Made by a program: the position numbers and the translations under genes | DNA from: Escallonia rubra | Lineage: Eukaryota; Streptophyta; Magnoliopsida; Escalloniales; Escalloniaceae | DNA length: 64,000 nt | NCBI GenBank assembly: GCA_033065855.1 | Contig: JAVXUO010002243.1 | Location: 45,754-109,753, forward strand | Direction: 5' to 3' | The notes under the pieces: model-generated | What the model was told of the DNA's origin: nothing | Database searches by the model: none | The model's input: only the letters and a program-made list of their open reading frames with translations | In this document: one piece after another, positions 33,814 to 45,769 of the stretch | How positions within the stretch are numbered: position 1 is the first letter of the stretch | Layout of the letters: every line of letters begins with the position of its first letter

Positions 33814-34118
33814 CAATTGAATTGTAATTTCCCACCTTCATGTCGGAACCTGTTAGCTTTTCAACAGTGTCCTCCAAGCATGTAATTTTCCGTGGCAATT
33901 GAATTGTAAACATGTATAACTGTGGGATCCATGGGTCATGCCTATCCTGACTTTCGCTACAAAATTGGGTAATCACGGTTTAGCTTGTCAACATGTTGAC
34001 AGGCATGTAATTTCCGGTATGTTCTCAATTGTTGTCGGATATGAGGATATTACGGATACATATATGACTTTTGCTACAAAATTTCGGACTTGCTATAGTA
34101 TCGACGGGGTACGATTGG
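33814..34118 (+). repeat. Dispersed block D, copy 3
   Basis: Positions 33814-34009 directly repeat 26233-26428. The block then continues as in 9455-9567 up to the CACTA-like terminus, which inserted at the same base in both copies. Confidence 0.85.
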
Positions 34119-34721
34119 CACTACAACAAAACTGGACTGTAAGGACGCCTCGTAGCACCCTTTCAAGTATATCATATAGGGACGCTTTTAACACAAGGTC
34201 GCTTTGAATAGCGTCGTAACCCCGCCCCATTAAAGGCGGTCACAATAAATTATGTCAACGCCCACAAGCACCTCAATAAAGATAAGGCCTAACAAGACGT
34301 AAATACGCGTCCTATAAAGTGCTTAACTGAAAGACTACAATATGCCCTATAGTGACGCTAAAAAGCATCCCAATAACTCTTTTGAGACGCTTAGCGTCCT
34401 ATAAAGTGCTCAATCAAAAGACTCCAATATACCCTATAGCGACGCTAAAGAGCATTCCAGTAACTCTTGGGACACTTGTTAGTGTCATAACATATTCCTG
34501 TTTTTATTTTACCAAATTAGAAATATTTATATACCTTAATACCTACGTCACCAATTCCAATATGTACCACATCAAAACATGACCAACGTAACCCAATTTA
34601 GTTCATACACGTTGCAACCATAAGAAGTTAAAAACCAACTCAATTGAAGGATAACATCCAAAGTCTTCATATCATCCAAATGTCTCAAGTGAAGAATTAC
34701 ATTGACTCCAAAATTAGAGGT

Positions 34722-37262
34722 AGGGATGGCAATCACAACCCAAACCCGTTTATCCTCCCAAATCCGCCCACTTAAAAGTTACCCAAACCCATCCATTTAG
34801 GGATAATTCCATTTTAGTCCCTCATACTTTGCCCCGTTTTCTAAATCAATCCGTGAACTCCTATTTTCTTGAAACCCGTCCTTGTACTACTTTCCGCGTC
34901 ATTTTAGTCATTCCGTTAATTTTTCCCGTTAAATTGAAGGGTAAATTTGTCATTTTATGCTTTTTAAGCACGTAACACCCTTTCTCGGCTACAATGCCGC
35001 CTGCAACCACCAGTGCCCTGCCATCGTTGCTGTACATTCCTTCCCTAAACAAATCCAACCCCCATCACTGCATCCACACCCGTCATGCATATAACCAATG
35101 TTGCACCAAGAACTTCATATCACAAAATCTTGAACCAGTTAACTAGCAAATTCCACCCAGCTGTTCAACTACTCCAAGCTTAAAAACAAGCTCCCAACTG
35201 CTCAAAACAGCATGCCATTCAAACAGTAAACCACCCAAAAAAAAATAAACCGCCATGCCAAAATTCAGATTTCACCTCCACGACCCAAACAAAACCCCCA
35301 ATCTTGAGCTTTAAACCACCACAGATACTCGAGTAGAAATCCAAAGAAAACCCAGATATCTCTACTTGTAAAGCACATGTGCGTGGAGTGAGATTGAAGC
35401 ATTTTGTCAAACACCTAGAGTGCGATACTCTTTTCCCACTTAGTATGTGGCATAATCACAACCATTAGAACTCACCCATTACACAAAACTTTCTAATTTT
35501 CTCCGAATACAGCATGTATGCAGTAATTGACGTAACACAAAGAGCTTGGAAACATACGAACATGTGCTTTTGTGGGTTTTGGATTGGATGAAACTTGAAT
35601 AATAAAAAACTTTTATATCCAACATATCAAACGGTCGCTAGAGCTCGGCACGGATTCCGGCATCGATCCTCTCCGTGCTTGACAATCACCTCCTCCTCTT
35701 ACACCGCCACCTCCTCCTCCATCGCCACCATCGCTGGGTCAATGTTTTGGGTGATGCCGTGGTAGGTGTGGTGGGACAATGGCTGTTGGGTGGTGAGGGT
35801 CGGTGGCATCCGAAGAGATGAGAGAGAGAGAGAGTAGAGGGACTTGGGTGGTGAAGGAAAGCAGCTATGACGAAAATGTCCCTATATTTTTATCAGAAAT
35901 GCTAATAGAGGGGTTAAATTGATGACGGAGCATAGTATGATGATCAATTTTTAGAATTTAGCAGTATAAGGACTAAATTAAAAAAGCAGGTAAACTACAA
36001 GGGACCAAACTGATATTATTCCATCCATTTATATAATTGGGTATAAATAGGTCAAAGATTTTAAAACCCACCAACCCATTGGTTTTTTTGATTTATAAAT
36101 GAGTGCCCATTTACCCACCAATGCTTTTTTACTTGTTTGACTTATGACTCTCGACATAACTCAATCCCACACCCATCCATTTATTCTCTTTCTTCCGGAA
36201 GCAAACCACCAAGGCCGCCGTCGCTCGCTGCCACTTCCTCACCCAACACCGTCATCATCTCCACTCACCCGTGACGGCCACTCACCTCCACTCATCTGTC
36301 GCCACTCCCTCGTTATCCGCCAACATCAGCTGCTTCATCACCACCAATGTCACTGCAGCGACACCGTCACATACTGATTTCGGTGAAGGCATGGATCTTT
36401 GCTCATATCTGGAATTCTACTAGAATTTTACAGAGCTCAGTGTCTACGAATGCCTATATATACAGGCTGAACCAAATATGTGGTTTTCTGGGGGAAGGAT
36501 GATCAATCTTCAACAAGTGACGTTTGGATCTGAAATGGGTGTGACGTTTGCATCTGAAATGGGTGTGACGTTTGCATCTGAAATGGAGGCGGTGGCGCCG
36601 CAGTGGTGGTTGTTGTGGGTGTGATGAAGGCAACAATGGCGGGACGGTGGTGGAAGTAGTGGGTGTGTGTGGTGGTGGTGATATTGCGCCGGTGGTGGTT
36701 TTGGTTGCGATATTGAGGCAGTGGTGGTTGTGGTTGTCTTTGCGATTGTGGAATTAATGGGTGTGGGTGGTGGTGGTGGTCACGGACCACTCGTTGTGGG
36801 CAGTAGAAAAGGGATCGATGGTGGAGACTACAATAATGTAGTGGTGGAGAAGGCGGAGATGACTGGCAATAGTGATATTGGAGGTGAGTTTTTACTGAAA
36901 TTGGTGGTGGCTTGGGATTCTGTGATGGTGGTGGTGGTGGCTAACTTTGATTTTGGTGGGTATGGAGTGGTGGTTGTTGGGTGGCATGGTGGCTGATGAG
37001 AGAAAACAAGTGAGGAGATAATAAGGAGAGACAGAGAAAGTGAAGGTTGATTGTGGTTATGGCTTGTTGACTGTTGGGCGGAGAGACTGTGAAATTAGAT
37101 ATGGGTCATTACTGGGTCAAATGGGCGAAACCAACCCAATCAAGGAATGACCCATCTGACCCACAACTAAATGGGTCAAAATGGGTAAATCACCCATTTA
37201 TACCCAACCCGTTTAATCCTCACGCAAACCCAACCCACCAACCCATTTTGCCACCCCTAAAT
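34722..37262. mobile_element. hAT-like non-autonomous element with 8-bp target-site duplication
   Basis: The ends AGGGATGGCAA and (complement) AGGGGTGGCAA are typical hAT-like inverted repeats, and GGGTTGG/CCAACCC-rich subterminal sequence follows on both sides. TTAGAGGT flanks it at 34714-34721 and 37263-37270, with four extra bases AAAT on the right. The interior holds GTGGTGG-rich stretches (36570-37000) and a nested Mutator-like element. No transposase is present. Confidence 0.65.
34800..36022. mobile_element. Mutator-like non-autonomous element with 9-bp target-site duplication
   Basis: The ends GGGATAATTCCATTTTAGTC and (complement) GGAATAATATCAGTTTGGTC are imperfect inverted repeats. 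ATCCATTTA at 34791-34799 and 36023-36031 is an exact 9-bp direct repeat, the size made by Mutator-like transposases. The interior (1.2 kb) has no recognised ORF. It is nested in the hAT-like element. Confidence 0.65.
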
Positions 37263-38394
37263 TTAGAGGTAACCACTAGTTCTAAGTGCCTAGAATAGTA
37301 ACAATCAAAACAGGCCTTGTGACTAACAAACTATCCAATGTCCATCCTACAGCAAAATATAGTTATCTCCTCACCATTTAAGTCACCGATCACATGCCAT
37401 CAACGCTCTCTAATTCCACCTGCAAATTCAAACATGTACCTATTATTTGATTGTGTATATGTATTAGAAGTTTACTTTTGCACTTTCTAATGACAAATTT
37501 CATCGATTCTACATTGGCAACTTTAGAAGAGCTCGAGTCCACAACACATAAATGCACTGCTCCACAATAGCAAGAGCACAAGCATCTCAATTGGTCATAA
37601 GATATGCACGAAAGAACCAACCCTTCGAAACACAAAAAATGACGATAGAGCTAAACCTTTTTAGTTAGCAAAACACCATGTCCATGGAGGTTTCTTCATA
37701 GAAAACTCACACTAAATACTGGTATGATGGCTTAAAATAACTTAGTTTAAGGTTAACGATTAGTTGCATCGGTGTCAATGATAGAGTAAGGATGTTAATG
37801 GTACTACGTCGCATTCCTGTTGACTTGCCCAAACACTTAGCAACAACACCAGTGATGCCATTCCAAGGGTAAAAAAAAAGCTAGGACTTCAAAGTCTAGA
37901 CAACGGTCCGCTTCAGGCTTCAAAACTCCTGAGACTCGATTTAATACATAGACAGGTTTGGTGCAGCTTCCAAAAGCCTCAAGTGAACAAGTGTTTCATA
38001 GTTTCAACATGATTAGATTCTTTCATCATGTCTATAAAAGTGATCGAGGAAAACATGCTTATGTACCCATGTAAAAAAACTGAACCACCGGAAATGCTTC
38101 TTGGGTTCATCTAAGATCAGACATGTCATGCATGGAGCTAATACTCATACCCCCTATATTTCCTGTCTGAGACTTGAGCATTTAAAAGAGTCATTGTGAC
38201 ATTTGAAGCAATTATGCAGACAAAGAGACAATTAAGAGGTCATATTCATACTTTTTACATTCAACATGCAGTCTAGAATTACTACTCAGGTTCATGCCAA
38301 ACTGCATGTCAAACATGTAGCATACCCCATATTCATAAGAAGTGATTACTGAGGAATTGAACATTAAAGGTACGTACCACGGCCTTTTGAGTAC

Positions 38395-38541
38395 CCGAAT
38401 GCGCACAAGATTCTTCCACTGAACCAGCTTGACTCGAGCTGGTTTTCTCTTAATGTGATCATCGTATGACAATGTCGGATCCTTCTTTATCTTGGCCTTC
38501 CAATTCCTAAATTTCTTTCCAAATGATTGTAAGAACCACCC
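38395..38541 (-). pseudogene. Fragment of a plant En/Spm-type transposase domain
   Basis: Within a 146-codon open frame (38212-38652), the stretch FGKKFRNWKAKIKK, followed by a KPARV..VQWKNLV ending, resembles the start of the plant transposase domain found in CACTA/En-Spm elements (Transposase_24 type), where a Lys-Arg-x-W-K-x-x-L/I-K core is followed by P..V....W..LV. Upstream and downstream parts are missing. Its position inside an element with CACTA ends supports the call. It is not functional. Confidence 0.5.
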
Positions 38542-40686
38542 TTCGGAACTACAAGGGAGATCAAATCTTTCTTGGAACAAAGACAAAAAAATAATTAATT
38601 GAAACGCAAGTCCATGAGCCATTTCTCTGTTTAAAGCGTTTGCAGATTGCATAGAGAAAGGTCTGGTGCAGGTTGAAGTGAAAGAAATTAGAGTGCTGTG
38701 CTTCTAAAAGTAGTAAAATTATAAATAATTGATATAAGTTAGACCGCTTTACCCGTTGATAAGAGTACTTGAAATCTCATTTACAATGTTGAACACCATT
38801 GCTTAGCTAAATAACATGAACATCACTAGTCTGTAAAAACTTTCAGCTTACAATAATCAGCAACTTTGAAAGAAACATAGAATTTTGAGCCACTAATTTG
38901 TCTAAAGGATACATCAGCAGATATTTCAATTGGGCAACTGTTACCCAAGCTAATATGCTCAAAACAAACTACTGTCAAAATACCTATATACGAGATGCCG
39001 ACCACTAAGGCAAATACTACGGCAGTAATAAGAAAACAATTGGACAACCAGCCAAAAAAATTGATTAAGGTAAAATTGGTTTTAGGTGATTAGCATACAT
39101 GCATATTCTAGATGACTATTTAGTTTAATTAGATGTTATGGTGCAATAGATCCTTTCTAAACATCAACTTCGTTTCGTAAAAGATCAAAATTTTCACTTA
39201 CTTTGATCAGATCTATCTTAACGAAAAGCTAATCAGTATGTACGTATTCAAGACCATATGACAAAGTAACTACTTTTATATGTCTTTTAAGAACAAAAAC
39301 AAACAAACATTAATTCCTAAAGAAGAAATCTGCAGGAGTATATACAGATGTTGTTAGCAATAAAGGTTTTGCTCGCATAATATCTAATAAAACTTTAATC
39401 ACCTATAGTACTAATCAAGCTTTCATATTGGCATGTTAGCAAAAGGCAAGAAAAAGTGGACACTATGTTTTGCCTAAGCACTATCCAGTCTCCCAGTTAT
39501 CCCAGCAAATTTTACTTGCCACACTTTGCTTTTCAAGAAAATGAGTATTTCTGAACAGTTTTTGTTTTTCGAGAATAAAAATGCCTTTTATAGATATAAC
39601 AAAGAAAGACAGAAGACGAACTGGCTAGCTAAAGCACAACATCATGGCTCGGCAGTATAACGCAACTTCAAACATTTGAGTATGCGCAAGATTGGTTGCT
39701 AATTGTTCTTGCCTTCCTGGAAAATCAGAAAAATGGTAATCCACAGAGACCACAACAATTATCCATCTTTTGAAGGATTCATTTCTCCAGTCAACTCGTT
39801 ACCTAGCTAGCTCTTTGACCAAACATGTCTTGGTTATTTTGAACTTCCAAATAAAAGGTAGCTGCACTGTTACTTTAGATATATTCCAAACTAATTGATT
39901 TATTGAAACTGTAAGGAAAGCCTACAATCGACAATAAGCATAAAAGTTTCAAGCAGAATACTGAATAACAGAGAATGAGGTGCCAAAGAACTTAACTTAG
40001 GCTAAATCTGGTGTGATCATTCGATAAATGACCAGAGTTCCTTAAATAAACTTGTTAAGCCTATTAACAGTATCTAAAAATCACAAACATAACAGCATAT
40101 CATGGGACCTGGAGTATTTGAAACAGAAGCAAAGAAAATTAACAAATGAATGGGATTAACCCACTCCAACAGAATTGTCATATCTTTTTATTATTTCATG
40201 GAACTATCGTATCAGGAATCAAGTATCGAGTGGAAAGAGAAAGATATTAATGTTGTGTTTGTTTAACACTAAAACCTCTTTTTAATTTGCAAGGCGCAAT
40301 AATTCTCAAAAATACATTACAGTCTTCTTGCATTTCCCCTGTCCATTTTGGCTTAAAAATTAAATTACAGCCTACAGGATATCTAAAAGTAGCTGAATTA
40401 ACAGTATTCAAACAAACATGAAATTTCCATTTATTTTCAAAATCTGCAACTCCTTCAAATTCACAGCCATCTCAAGTCAAGTATAGAAAGGATCTTAAAA
40501 TCACCATACAGAATCCAAGGGAAAGATGAATTAGAAGGGGTCGGCGGATCCGCTTAAGCAAGCAAATCCAATTTCTCCATTCACTGCAACTAGAACCTTA
40601 GAAAAAGGCATAACCTCAAAACCACAGAGAGTGACTTTAAGCAGAATCCGGATGGAAGGCTAACTTGACTGGGCTTTGTATAGACA

Positions 40687-40887
40687 CTACTCTTGAGCCG
40701 TGTTCGTCGCCCTTAGAAGGGAAGGTTCAGCGGGGCAGGAAAAAAAACTGTCTGAGAACTGAAGCCCTCGTTGCAAACGCCTCCCCAATAGAACTGCAAT
40801 GAGAACTAGAAGCCCTAATTGCAAAACAATTCTTATTCCTTTCGGCTTTTTCCTATTCGATTTCCCCCCAAATACACAATAAATCAA
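40687..40887 (-). pseudogene. Possible captured single-pass membrane protein fragment
   Basis: This 66-codon frame contains SNRKKPKGIRIVLQLGLLVLI, a basic segment followed by one hydrophobic helix. Small plant membrane proteins with a KGIK..LQ.CLL pattern look similar, but I cannot assign a family. It lies inside the CACTA-like element and may be a captured piece or chance. Confidence 0.2.
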
Positions 40888-41309
40888 ATAATAGGTATGA
40901 TAGAGAAAAGGAGGAGCAAGTTACCCTTAGGTCTTCAATTTCCTTGGATTCGTCATCTTGGCAATGGATGTTGTTAATGGATGGAAGACGAGTGGAGAGA
41001 GACTGAAATGGAAATGGAAATGGAAGTGGAAAAGCTCACTAAATGAAATGCAGTCGTTTTGAGTATAGCTCCCTTACGGCTGCTGAAGAGGAGAGGTGGT
41101 GTTTTCATCCACTCTCCTTTTTGTTGTTCGCTGCTGAAAATTTAGGACCCCGCGTAAATCGAAACGCCGTCGTTTTGAGTATAGCTCCCTTACGGCTACC
41201 CGAAAAAAGGGAAGCTTGTTAGTTTAGTGTCCCATATTCTACTTTTTAGGACACTTTTGATAAAGCGTCCCTTAATAGGCGTCCTTTACAGGCCAAATTT
41301 GTTGTATTG

Positions 41310-42239
41310 TGAGTTTTTTAAACCAGATTAGGATCAAGTATGGTAGTGCAATTTTTTGACTCGGTGGCAGGACGAGGCAGGGTGGAATGGGGTTTCAGGA
41401 CTAGCTGGACATGTATGAGTATTATAAGATTCTCATCCGACCCGCCCCATTGCATTCCAAACTACATGGAAAAAATTGAAAGTACAAAAAACGCTTTACC
41501 GCAAGATGCTCTACCTTATTTTAGTATATATGTTATTTCTTTTCGAATTTCAATTCTTACATTAGGATAATACTTGTTAGGAGACCACTGCAATTGATAT
41601 AAAGAAACTAGACTTTACATGAAATTCAAGGTCAAAATTGATGAACATCAAAGCAAATGTTATCTTGACTATGTTCATACTTAAAAGGGTTAATTACATT
41701 CTGCTCGTCTCAGTTTCGCCTTTATTATAGCCAGCATTCTATCTATCGAAATCACATTAAGCTACACTTTTTCATTCTTAACAGAATTAGTGACAACTAC
41801 CACTGTCCCTGTAGATAACACTAAAAATGAAACCACAACTGCCGATCTATACCATAACCACCTCTGCCTTACCACCACAATTAAAAACAAATCCATCGCT
41901 ATAGATCTAAACCCATCACAGGCCTAGTACCACCTTATTTTCAATACCATCTTAACCATCCATTTTTATAACCACCACCTTACAAATCAAAAAACAACCA
42001 CTGCAACCACAAAAAAAGGTGCAAGAGAGCCCAAACATGTGTGTTTGTTATGTGTGCTTACGGCTAAGGGGCCTAAGGCACCGATGATAGTAGCCGCAGT
42101 AGCTGGCAGTGCGGAGCTTGAAAACTTTCATGGGTGGTACAGATCATGCCCCTGGATCGACAGTTATGGGTTTCGGTCTCTATATTTGTGTGTTAAGGGA
42201 TATATAATAACTATTATAGCAGCGGGAAAAAGCTAGCTT
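41310..42239. other. Non-coding interval
   Basis: No gene or repeat is recognised. It ends in GCTAGCTT (42232-42239), the left target-site duplication of the next element. Confidence 0.6.
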
Positions 42240-44487
42240 GAGAGGTGTCAAAAGGGTCGGGTTGGCCTGCCTTAAAGGGTGAACAGTACGGCCCTGGTCT
42301 ATAGGGCTAAGGGCCAGGGTCAGGCCGAATGATTTGGGAAATGGGGTCGTCCTGACCCTAAAAAGCCCTTTTTGGCGTGGCCCGGCCCGGCCCTAGTGTC
42401 GGCCCCTAATGATTTTTTTCCTTTTCTTTTTAAGTTCCATCTTATTATATTTTCATCTTTTGACTTTTTGAATCTATTTGGTTAAATTAATAGTTTTGAA
42501 AATGTTATTGAGTTCATCTGATCAGTGTTTTTTTTAACATACGCAGTGAAATGTGGGTGTGTCATGATGTGGGTGCGTGATGACAGCGATGTGTTTTTGA
42601 TGATTTCTAAGTGGGCATTCATTTAATATTTCTGTTAAAAAATTTGTTTTGTCATCTATGGTTTTGTTTTTTGTTTCTCTTAATGCTAGCTTGTTGTGGC
42701 TTTAATTGTATATTTATTACTTTTCGGGTTTACTTTTTTTTTTTTTTGGTTAAGACTATTTATGTGTTACCATTTTGAGCACTTTCCACATATATGGAAA
42801 AGTATGGTTTTCTTGTAGTAATTTACCGTTCATATTGTTTTTAGAAGAAAATAAATTGTATGTAGTTAATGTAACAAGGCACATGTAGTGTGAAGTAGCT
42901 TTGATAAATATAACTTGATATATGTAGATTACATTTTTCTTAACAAGAGTAATTTTTAGCAATTATATTCTAGTTTTACACTCGTCCTTAAAATATGTAA
43001 TCAACTTGGAGCAAAGGAGGTTATAGCAAAATTTAGTGGGTACATTTTTTCCAAAACATAAATAAAAAGATTTATAAAAACAATATTCAGGCCTAGGTCT
43101 GGCCCAAGCCCAGCCCTAAAGTTAGGGCTTAGGGCTTAGGCTTGGACCGGGCCCTGATATCCCCCAACCCGGTTTTTTGTGGCCCGAAGCCCCGTCTGGT
43201 CCGTTTTCTCCTCTAGCCCGTTGGGATCGTGCTGGGCCGGTGTAACGCCCCAGAAATCCAGAGCTCCGCCGCCCCGAACTCCCGGGTCGTTAACCTACTA
43301 GATTACATCAAACCTGTCAAATCTATTCACCAACACATACTTTAAAGCGTCCGATCCAACACCGATCCAAATTCCTTAAAATACAAGATTTCCATAGCAG
43401 TTCAAACTTAACTATTAAAACCTAGGTCCTCAATAACCTGGTAAAATGAATCGACAGTACAGACCCGCGCAGGGGTCACACTACACTATAGTGGCGGGCT
43501 TACCGGAACCTCACACCGACTCTTACCCATTCCCGAACCTGCTACAGCTTATCATCACCTGCAGAAGGGAGTCAAACGAAGAGTGAGCTTTTGAGAGCTC
43601 AGTAAGGTCGTTCAAGGACCAATAAAAGAATTACAAGACGACTTCAAAAATCCAACTAACGGAGATTTCCAAAATAATTCAAACGGTCACAACTCAATGA
43701 TTTCCAAATAGGATCAAAATTCATCATAAATAAGATACCAAAATCGCCAAATATAATCAACAAAAGATCCTTTTCAAAGTCATCAATTCCAAGATACAAT
43801 GATGGTTTTCCAAAAGATTTCAAAATGTACACAGATCATCTGAGACAGTTCTTTCCAAAATACACTGAAGATTTTCTCAAAAATTTCAACACGAGCACAA
43901 ATTATTTCAGAGAATACTTTCCAGTCATGTCCGTAGCAGTCACGACAATATACAGAGCAGAGAAAACAAAAAAATCAACGTTGATCCTGGGCAATAGCAA
44001 TGCCATTCCGGCAAGCTAACAGAGTGTACACCTGCATGACGTACCAGAATAATTACTAATCCACTTGGGTACTAGCATGCATTCCATGCAGGATTCAGAC
44101 TAACCTTATAATGCCCCCCTCATAACAGAAACTCAGGTCAACACAGAAAAATTAAAAATATCAATGAGCTCAGTTCATCAGAACCAGATCGGATTTTTAA
44201 TAACCATAACATACCGTATAAGTCATCATTCGAAATTCCCGAAGAAAATCATAAATAAACAGTAAAACGATTGCGAATATTTTTCGGATTTAGGCACAAC
44301 AATTCGAAAGAACGGATACAACAATTATCAGATTTGCTCGGCATGCAATAACAGGCGAGCATCACAAGATTTCCAAATAATCGATTCAGGTTCAATATTA
44401 GGGTTTTCTGGGCAATAACATGCTAATATCAAGACATAATTCAAAGTTTGGCAATAGCCATAAGTAGATCAAATAAGTACTTACGAG

Positions 44488-45769
44488 TAGACCTGGCAAA
44501 CGGTTCGACCCGCACGGGTACGGGTAATACCCGGTCGGATCCGGATAAAAACGGTTCGGATAATTTATACCCGGGTTTTTTTGGGTACGATTATCTGGGA
44601 TCCGTACCCTACCCTGGCGGGTAGGGTATTATCCGCGCGTAATTTATTTCACTTTTAATTTTTTTATTAACATTAGAATATTTTTTTCTTCTTTTTTATT
44701 ACTACAACCACCAATTACTAGGTTAATTTCTACGATTATCAGTTGGTTCCATGACCGACCATCTCAATTCTGGAACCATATCAATTCTGAAAACCACCAT
44801 CTCAATTCTCAAACCGAATGATCTCATATTCTCATATCACAAACAATAGACAGATCTGGAAAAGTAATACAAGCAGATCTTGGAAAAAAAAAATTCCTGA
44901 TCAGACCACGATCGGACCTCGATCTCCGCCATAACTTCAACTCTTCAAGAATTTCTCTTTCCTGATCTACGGTGGCGACGAAGTTGTGCCATGAAGCTAT
45001 GGCAGGTCTAGCGGCGGAGCGTGACGGTGAAGCCGTGGCAGATCTGGTGGAGTAGCTACCGTCGAGCGTGACGGTGAAGCCATGGCAGATCTGATGGTGG
45101 AGTAGCTGCCGTCGAGCGTGACGGTGAAGGTGAAGCCGTGGCAGATCTGGTGGTGGAGTAGCTGCCGTCAACTTCATGTGGGTTAGCCGGCCGTCAATCG
45201 ATTCGAGAAAGAGAGAGAGAGAGAGAGAGGGACGGCAGAAGCGGCGTAGAGAGAAAAGAAACAACAAAAGATTTCAAAACCCTAGAAGACGATTAGTGTA
45301 TTTATAGAGAAAAAACCGGGTAGCCCAGGTAATCCGTACCCGACCCGGATTTACGGTAAATCCGGGTCGGGTACCCATGAATCAGGAACTGATTTGGGGG
45401 TTTTGATTTGGTAAAGAGTAAAGACAAAAGGAAAAAGAAAATCAACAGCCCATGTGAAGAAAATCAAATGGCTACAGGCATGCGCCCAGCCTTGCGCCTC
45501 CACCGCCGCTTCACTAGGCGCGCCTGGGCGCCTAGGCGCAAGAGGCGCGCGCCTTCTTGAACGCGCTGCGCCTAGGCCTAGGCGAGGCGCGATGGGTGAG
45601 CCTAGCTGCGCCTCGCCTAGGCGCGCGCCTAGGCGCGCTTTTTATAACACTGGATTTACCCGAAATTTTTTGGTCGGTTCGGGTACGGGTCATATTTCTG
45701 CGGGTAATGAAAATAGCTACCCGTACCTGGCATTTTGGACCGGGTACGGGCAACATTTTGCCAGGTCTA
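44488..45769. mobile_element. hAT-like element with exact 8-bp target-site duplication
   Basis: The ends TAGACCTGGCAAA match as inverted repeats at both sides, and CTTACGAG at 44480-44487 and 45770-45777 is an exact direct repeat. Subterminal DNA repeats ACCCGGGT/GGGTACGGG motifs. The interior has three roughly 60-bp tandem copies around GTGACGGTGAAGCC..GGCAGATCTG (about 45000-45180), a short GA run (45209-45230) and a GC-rich palindromic patch (45500-45640). There is no transposase. Confidence 0.8.
45505..45655. repeat. GC-rich patch of overlapping CGCCTAGGCG palindromes ending in TTTTTATAACACTG
   Basis: Multiple GGCGCCTAGGCGC-type palindromes occur in about 140 bp. The right end GCGCTTTTTATAACACTGG resembles the CAGTGTTATAAAA terminus seen on some small plant hAT-like elements. 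The matching left terminus is absent, so it may be half of such an element. Confidence 0.45.

Larger units (their letters stand above)
26429..33816 (+). mobile_element. PIF/Harbinger DNA transposon carrying three ORFs
   Basis: The left end GGGCCCGTACGTTTAGAG is typical of PIF/Harbinger termini. The complement of the right end aligns with the left end from TTGTTTTCC onward and again at CGTGTACTTTTAyCATTTTTT, but the outermost 21 bp are missing on the right. The element contains a hybrid-binding-domain ORF (28800-29159), a Myb/SANT-like ORF (29498-30489) and a DDE transposase (30794-32202), all on the plus strand. GGTATGTA before the element and GGCATGTAATTT in block D copies show an insertion at a TAA/GTA-like site. 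Left and right subterminal regions are otherwise non-coding. Confidence 0.75.
37271..41185. other. Interior of the CACTA-like element, mostly featureless
   Basis: Apart from the two coding traces on the minus strand, this AT-rich DNA shows no gene. The sequence GTCGTTTTGAGTATAGCTCC..TTACGGCT is present twice (about 41050-41080 and 41169-41199), next to GAAATGGAAATGG short repeats at about 41005-41030. Confidence 0.5.
34119..41309. mobile_element. CACTA-like DNA transposon, about 7.2 kb, decayed
   Basis: The left end is CACTACAACAAA (34119). The right end read on the other strand is CAATACAACAAA (41309), one mismatch, and the next bases also pair (GGACTGTAAGGACGCC with GGCCTGTAAAGGACGCC). Possible 3-bp target duplications are TGG and TGA. 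Subterminal repeats of about 85 bp (GCGTCCTATAAAGTGCT, TGACGCTAAA) occupy about 34300-34495. Inside are a nested hAT-like element (34722-37262) and a short trace of a CACTA-type accessory transposase domain on the minus strand. No full TNP2-type transposase is seen, so it is non-autonomous. Confidence 0.65.

Noticed and set aside
35219-37000. Gly/Val- and His/Pro-rich frames in the hAT-like element
   Set aside because: They reflect GTGGTGG repeats; no conserved domain or splice structure is visible.
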